Shown: piece after piece, positions 58,583 to 64,000 of the stretch | Layout: every line of letters starts with the position of its first letter | Position numbering within the stretch: position 1 is the first letter of the stretch | Assembly: GCA_030490835.1 (NCBI GenBank) | Contig: CM059971.1 | Location: 6,244,007-6,308,006, forward strand | Length of the DNA stretch: 64,000 bases | Origin: Annona cherimola | Taxonomy: Eukaryota > Streptophyta > Magnoliopsida > Magnoliales > Annonaceae | Direction: 5' to 3' | Program-made: the position numbers and the translations under genes | Notes under the pieces: generated by a model | What the model was told of the DNA's origin: nothing | Seen by the model: the letters and a program-made list of their open reading frames with translations, nothing else | Databases searched by the model: none

Positions 58583-59356
58583 ACAATTATTGGTCCCGAG
58601 TTGATGGCTAAACCCAAGAGGGGAGGGGTGAATTGGGTTCTTTAAAAAATTCTTTGGTAAATTAAAAATCTTAACCCCTTGAAAAATTAATCCCCTTTTT
58701 GAAAGCAAATAGAGAACAATAGGATAAAGCAGTAAAAGAAAGCAAACGACAAGATTTATAGTGGTTCGGGCAATCCTTCCCTACTCCACTCTTCCAAGCT
58801 CACACTTCGTTGTGACTTGGGTTCCACTATGTATTTCTCGAATACACTTAGAGTCTCCGCTCTCTTCTAGATTCCAGCTCTAGGGGGCATACACAACACA
58901 CAGCACAAGTAGGTGATGAGTTCCACTCCAATCACACACTACTTTGCATATACTTGATCTTAGCTACCCAAGCTAGATCAAGTTCAATACAACAAGAACT
59001 TAGAAATAAGAAAAACTACACTTTACAGAGATGTGTAGGCAAGTTTAGCTCGAGGAAGAAATTGTAGAAGCAGCTTGGATGAGTATCGATGAAGTAGCTT
59101 GCAACTTGAGGCTCTTTCTTCCTTTGAATGTATATGGACCACTGAAATATGGAGAAAGGAAATAGAAACTCTTTCTTGCACTTCTTTTCTCTCTTTGGAC
59201 TTTGTAATGTGTAAAGTAGTGTATATGAGAGTCTTGTGTCCTCTTTCACGTTCATTTGAGTGTCCTTTTATAGAGTGAGGAAGATTTGAACGTTGTAGGA
59301 GTGGTTGGCGCGCAATAAATGATCTCCAACGTTCAAAAATTCGAACGTTATTTTCC

Positions 59357-59530
59357 AAGTCGAAGATGGAGTCGACTTGGCCTGCGACTTGGCTTCCAAG
59401 TCGCACCTGGAGTCGACCTCGTGTGCGACTCCAGTTTTTCAGATTCCCAAGTTTGAGTCTTGGGTCGATTTGGCCTCAGACTTCAACTCAAGTCGATCCT
59501 GGAGTCGACTTGGGTTGCGACTTGGCTCGG
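59357..59530. repeat. palindrome cluster 1, second solo LTR
   Basis: GTCGAC-centred units, again about 85 bp upstream of the TATA box on the minus strand. Confidence 0.88.
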
Positions 59531-59823
59531 CCTTTGTTAAAAATGCTTTGATCTTCATTTTATTTGCTTGTATCTTGCTTGGCTTTCTTCATTTAGTCCT
59601 TTTGATTCTTGAATGGCTCCTCATACTTGTAGATCTTGTGAATCTTTGAAGAGCTTGACTTTGATTCATCTTGGATTGGCTTGAACTTGAATCTTTGCTT
59701 TGAATTTCAAGAAACTCAAGTTAATCTTGAGAATGGTCTTTGCTCCTTACTTTGGATTTGAGAAAGCTCAAATGGATTCTTGGAATGAGCTTGGAACTAC
59801 ATCTCTAAAGTTTGAACTTTCTC

Positions 59824-60145
59824 AAGTCGAGGATGGAGTCGACCTTGTCTGCGACTTCGCCCAAGTCGCACTTGGAGTCGACCTCGCCTGCGACTTCGCC
59901 ATGTCCATTTCCACATTTCAACGCTGGATACTCTTTGACGTTTGAAGTCGATGATGGAGTCGACTTCGTCTGAGACTTGGCTTCCCAAGTCGCAAGTGGA
60001 GTCGACTTGGACTGCGACTTCACTTGTCTGTTTTCTATTTTCAACGCTGTCCACTTTTTGTTATTTGAAGTCGCTTGTGAAGTCGACTTGGGTATCGACT
60101 TCACCCCAAGTCGAGGTCCAAGTCGACTTGGCAATCGACTTGAAT
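59824..60145. repeat. palindrome cluster 2, second solo LTR
   Basis: Longer cluster of the same units. The open frames on both strands (60-138 aa) are products of the repeat, not genes. Confidence 0.88.
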
Positions 60146-60275
60146 TCTTGCTTTCCTTAACACATTGAACATATGCATTAGTACTTAACTTAAACTCAAA
60201 TTCGACTTTGTTAATCATCAAAACTCATGCTTTGGTCAATTTTGTTTTGTTTTGAACATTGTTTTCAACAACAAT

Positions 60276-61369
60276 TTCAACAGTTTATAAGTTATAGCCA
60301 AACTATGTAGTAAATCTAGAACTTAAAAGAAAAATATATTATAAATAGTAAATGAAGAATTTTTAGCATGAAATTTTTTCCAATAACTCATAATATATTC
60401 ATTAATCAATGACTTTAATTTAGAATTAGAATGTTATGTAAAATTTTGAAATAGAAATCTTAGAAAATCAATCCGAACAATGTACACCACTTGCAAAATT
60501 TGCTGTTTTAAACGATTTTTCAGAGTTTCTATATAAGAAATTTTGAGCTGCTTATTTTATGTGATGTAAATAACATCTGAATAATACTTAGAAAATATAA
60601 AAATAAATTTTTAATAAAATAAATTTGGTCAGAAATTTACATCATATAGACAACCCTTAATCATATACTCCTATCTTTCAAAAATAAAATATATAAAATA
60701 TCAATAATAAATATTTTGTGCTAAAAATTATTTTTATGTAGTCAATTTAGAAATTATTTTACTTGCCAGTTTATGCAATTATTCATTTATATTAAGAATT
60801 TTAGATTTACAATATTTGATCTGATCATAAAGAAAAATTAAGAGAACTTAGTGTGTTTGATTTCAACAATAATGGGGAGATTGATAAAAAATCAAACTAA
60901 AATTTTAAATTATAAAAATTTAAAAAATGATATGGTTAGTTAAAATATATAAATATTGAATTAATTACTGCGAAATTTTTTTTGTAAAATATTTGAATCT
61001 TTTTGAAAATTTAATTAGATAAGAAATAACCTACCAAAATGTAAAGTAATCAAGAAAGGACCCACTTGTGAACGCATTTAGTGTTGGGATAAAATAATTA
61101 TAAATAGATAATTAATAATATAAAAATAATATATATATTTTTAAAAAATATTGATTAGAGAAAATCATCATTTTCCTATTGCCGTAATTTGAGCTTTAGA
61201 GCAAATTATGATTCACAAATCGAATAAAGTTTACATCAGGTAAGTAGAGCTCTTTTCTTCTTTTTTTGATTTTGCATTGTAATTTGTAGTTACATGCATG
61301 TGTATTTTGAATATTAATATATTTTTTTGATATTTATTGATTTGATAATTAGTTATGATTTAAGTTTCA
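60276..61369. other. AT-rich intergenic, no gene
   Basis: No ORF of note and no boundary recognised. Confidence 0.4.
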
Positions 61370-61870
61370 TTATTTAACATGCCCGTATTGTTCATCATAG
61401 CATTGGCTTGTGTTGCTTTATTCATGAGCCATGATGATTGATGAGGATTTTAGTAGTGTGGACCATCAGTTATAACAATTGGCACATCCTGGCAGCTGAT
61501 CGAGGGGTGATAACCTAAGTGACATCGGTTCAGACCTAACTTATTTGGCCTTATGAGTTAGTTGATTGACATTGTAAACTAGTCTATGAGACTGGTGGCC
61601 CTTAATAGAATAATTGAGGGTAATGTAGTGTGGTAAGACTTTGGCTATGTAGTGAGTGCGACAAGGTATCAATTATACATCTAATCTAAATGGTGTTTTT
61701 TTGTTTACTTGTGTTGTATTAGGTTGACTACTTGTGTTTTATTGTGTTGTATCAGTTATACATCTGATTCGAATGAAGGTGTTTTTCTGTCCACTTGTGT
61801 TGTATTAGGTTGACTACTCATGATGGCAAGATGGTATCTTGCTGGGACAAGTAAATAGGATGAAAGAATT
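61370..61870. other. possible old LTR fragment with an ~84-bp local duplication
   Basis: GTGACATCGGTTCAGACCTA (about 61530) followed by a TGAGTTAGTTGATTGAC-type phrase resembles sequence found in LTRs of plant Gypsy elements. CACTTGTGTTGTATTAGGTT at about 61793 repeats, at roughly 84 bp spacing, a near copy at about 61709. No domains, no LTR pair. Confidence 0.3.
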
Positions 61871-62352
61871 CACCATTTAGGCCTTTTGATTTATTGTTGG
61901 GATAGATACTGATGTATATAAATTTTGTTATAAGCCACATGCAAAATTTGTTTGAATTAAAAAAGGTTCTCTTCAAATATGTTTGGAATCGAATAGATCC
62001 AGTCTGATCAATTCACAGTTCTGTCTTATCCACTGCCAAAACTTAAATTCTCCCTTTTCCATATCACCCTTACTCTGTTACTTACCCTTCATAAATCATA
62101 CATTATACTTGCATGTGGTCTTAAAAAACTCTGGTGTTAATGTCAGTAAGGGCAAGAGAAATGAATACATATGGGATTGCTTTAACTTTAGTAACATCAT
62201 AAAGAATTATATGCTCATCAACTCATATGATGGATTTCATTAAAAAAGCACAACGAGAATTTATCGCCATTATAATACAAGGCTTGAACATTATTAGATT
62301 AACTAGAAAAAGATGAAAAACATCACAACCATTACAGCACACATATAAATAG
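61871..62352. other. 3' flank of the receptor-like protein gene
   Basis: Probably includes its 3' UTR (the gene reads leftward). A short plus-strand frame at 61983-62243 has no recognisable similarity. Confidence 0.4.
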
Positions 62353-64000
62353 CTACATAAAATACGAAAAACATGAAAAACATACTCTGTCAATAAAAAT
62401 AAAGAACACCCTTCTCCCTTTCCTCCATAGTGCCGGAATCCAAAAGAACATTCCAAAGCCCACACCATGGCCAATTCCAAATGCAATCCATATCAAGTCC
62501 AGTTCACTCTCTTCATCGTTTGATTGAGTTGCTGGGGGCATTGCAACTGCATCTTTCTTGCACTCTCTTGACAATGGCAAACCACATAATTTTGAATTTC
62601 CTAAGAAAGAATCATTTCCAAAAGTATCAAATTGTCTACCTTGCGGTATTTTTCCAACGAGTTGGTTTTGTGAGAGATTCAACACTGCCAAGAATGATAG
62701 CTCAGTTAGTTGCCATGGAATCTTTCCAGACAAGCTGTTATTTGAAAGGTCCAACGATTCAAGAACTTTGAGGTTTTGAAGCGATGCAGGAATTTCGCCT
62801 TGGAAATAGTTACGTGACAAGTTGAGCAAACGAAGTGCCTTCAACTCCCCAATTGATGTTGGGATGTCACCCTCCAATTGGTTGTGTGAGAAATCCACCA
62901 CGGTGACCGCCATGAGGATCTTTACAAATTCAATTTCTATCCCCTTCCAAACCAGCAAAACTTTGTCTTGATAGTAAGTATTTGAGAAATTTGCAGTAAG
63001 GAACTTTGATGCTGAGACACCATCTTTCATCATCTTCCATGTTGAAAATAAATTTGATGGTAAACTACCACTAAAGTTGTTGAATGAGAGGTCAATGATT
63101 TGCAGTTGTGGAAAGAATTCTCGATTTTTCCGTGGCACTCTAATGGAGCCAAAGAAGTTGTTTGACCTCAAGACAAGAACATGCAAATTTGATAAATTTC
63201 CTAATTGTTAAGGGAATTCATCATGTATTTGATTGTTCCCAAGGTTCAAGACCTTCAACATCTGACAATTTTTCAACGACCCTGGCATCTGCCCCTCCAA
63301 GTAATTATCACTAAGATCAAGTGTCTCTAGTGCACAACCAACTTTGAATGTTTGGAATAAGGGACCAGAAAAAGCATTTTTGCCCAGATTTAACACTTTC
63401 AAGAATCGATGATTGGTTTTGCCTAAGCATTGGGGTACCAAACCAGTGAAGTTATTGTTTGAAAAATCAAGAACTTCAAGGACTTTTGCATCGAAAATCA
63501 GAGAGGGCACTTCTCCATCAAGTTTATTGTTTGCAATTGAAAAGAAAGTGGATGATGTTGGAGGCACAGGAATATGGCCTTTCAACAAGTTTGAGCTGAG
63601 GTCAAAATATCGCATCGAGGTTAAGGAGAGATGGGGAAAGAGTCCTTCTAATCCCTCTAAAGAATTATGAAAGAGATTCAAATAACGCATACTCCCATTT
63701 CCAACCTTCCATATCCATTGTGGAATTTTACCATGAATTCTGTTCCACGAGAGGTCAAGATATTCAATCTCTTCCTGATTTCTCAGCATATTTGGGAAGT
63801 TTCTCATATTGCATGATCCTAAGGCCAAATTCCATAGTCTAGGAAAGGACGGTGACATTAAACTGCTTTGAGGTTCAGCAGTAATTGTTAGGTTGTTATT
63901 TGAAAGATCAAGCTGTTCTAGGCTCTTGAGGTTTTGGAAGGAGCCTAGGTCCACGACACCATTGAAATTATTAGAGTACAAGTCGAGATACTGAAGCTCA
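62353..64000 (-). pseudogene. receptor-like protein (LRR, one membrane segment), 3' part, with in-frame stop
   Basis: The frame enters from beyond the right edge and runs leftward to the TAG at 62353. It encodes successive plant-type extracellular LRRs (consensus LxxLxxLdLSxNxLxGxIP), for example LEQLDLSNNNL, IEYLDLSWNRIHGKIP, LETLDLSDNYLEGQMP and LRLLNLSRNYFQGEIP. A C-terminal cap follows (GNSKLCGLPLSRECK), then an acidic juxtamembrane stretch, one hydrophobic segment (WIAFGIGHGVGFGMFFWIP) and a short basic tail without kinase. This is the layout of receptor-like proteins such as Cf/RLP types, which sit in the plasma membrane and signal with partner kinases, often in immunity. A TAA at 63208-63210 interrupts the reading frame between FP and QLGNLSNLHVLVLRSN; the same frame continues on both sides. 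An intron there is unlikely, since coding similarity abuts the stop. It is a nonsense allele, a pseudogene, or a base error. Confidence 0.85.

Larger units (their letters stand above)
58588..60270 (-). mobile_element. second solo LTR of the Copia family, exact 5-bp TSD
   Basis: It starts TATTGGTCCCGAG (G to A in the terminal TG) and ends TTTTCAACA. ACAAT lies directly outside both ends (58583-58587, 60271-60275). 1683 bp, same orientation as the full element. The TATA box is at about 59264-59273 (CTATAAAAGG, minus strand). Confidence 0.93.

Noticed and set aside
1..64000. CRISPR arrays, rRNA or convincing tRNA genes
   Set aside because: No regularly spaced short repeats with unique spacers, no rRNA sequence and no cloverleaf-like tRNA were recognised by eye; the box-B-like motifs at 710 and 11304 fit SINEs better.

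Overview
This window looks like nuclear DNA of a flowering plant: AT-rich, intron-containing, and packed with plant-type transposable elements. I cannot name the species. No bacterial-style operons, rRNA, convincing tRNA genes or CRISPR arrays are present. Only two host gene loci and one host pseudogene are recognisable; most of the rest is transposable elements, their relics, and tandem or foldback repeats.

Layout. 0-11.5 kb is a gene-free patchwork: an ~803-bp tandem repeat with further partial copies, interrupted by a hAT-type element with an exact 8-bp target duplication, plus several small foldback elements (MITEs). 11.56-13.14 kb is a solo LTR of a Copia element, framed by an exact 5-bp target duplication. 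13.2-18 kb holds more foldback elements and a second hAT element with an exact 8-bp duplication. 19.4-26.1 kb is a three-exon gene on the plus strand for an ankyrin-repeat membrane protein with a C-terminal PGG domain (ACD6/ITN1-like). Its 4.3-kb first intron holds a decayed Copia element, which holds a hAT-like element, which holds a foldback element. 26.97-27.74 kb is a broken copy of that gene's first exon, split by a Mutator-like MITE with a 9-bp target duplication. 28-39.3 kb has no gene I can support; it contains a 393-bp tandem duplication, a 2.4-kb hAT-like element and a possible old Gypsy LTR.

39.74-50.54 kb is one full-length Copia element on the minus strand, with ~1.7-kb LTRs, a TTTTC target duplication, a Met-tRNA-type primer site, gag, protease, integrase, RT and RNase H, and an additional decayed ORF region between pol and the 3' LTR. 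It belongs to the same family as the solo LTRs at 11.56 and 58.59 kb. All four LTR copies carry two clusters of GTCGAC-centred imperfect palindromes upstream of the LTR TATA box. The element is dead: it has several in-frame stops, mostly of the C-to-T / G-to-A kind, and an RT catalytic Asp changed to Asn.

50.5-62.3 kb is AT-rich repeat-derived DNA. 62.35-64.0 kb is the 3' part of a receptor-like protein gene (extracellular LRRs plus one membrane segment) on the minus strand, running off the right edge and interrupted by one in-frame TAA.

The two host loci belong to families often linked to plant immunity. The strongest unexplained signals are the palindrome arrays in the Copia LTR promoters, the accessory ORF of that element, a foldback MITE family whose interior is conserved while its terminal hairpins differ between copies, and hAT elements with G-run arrays just inside their ends.
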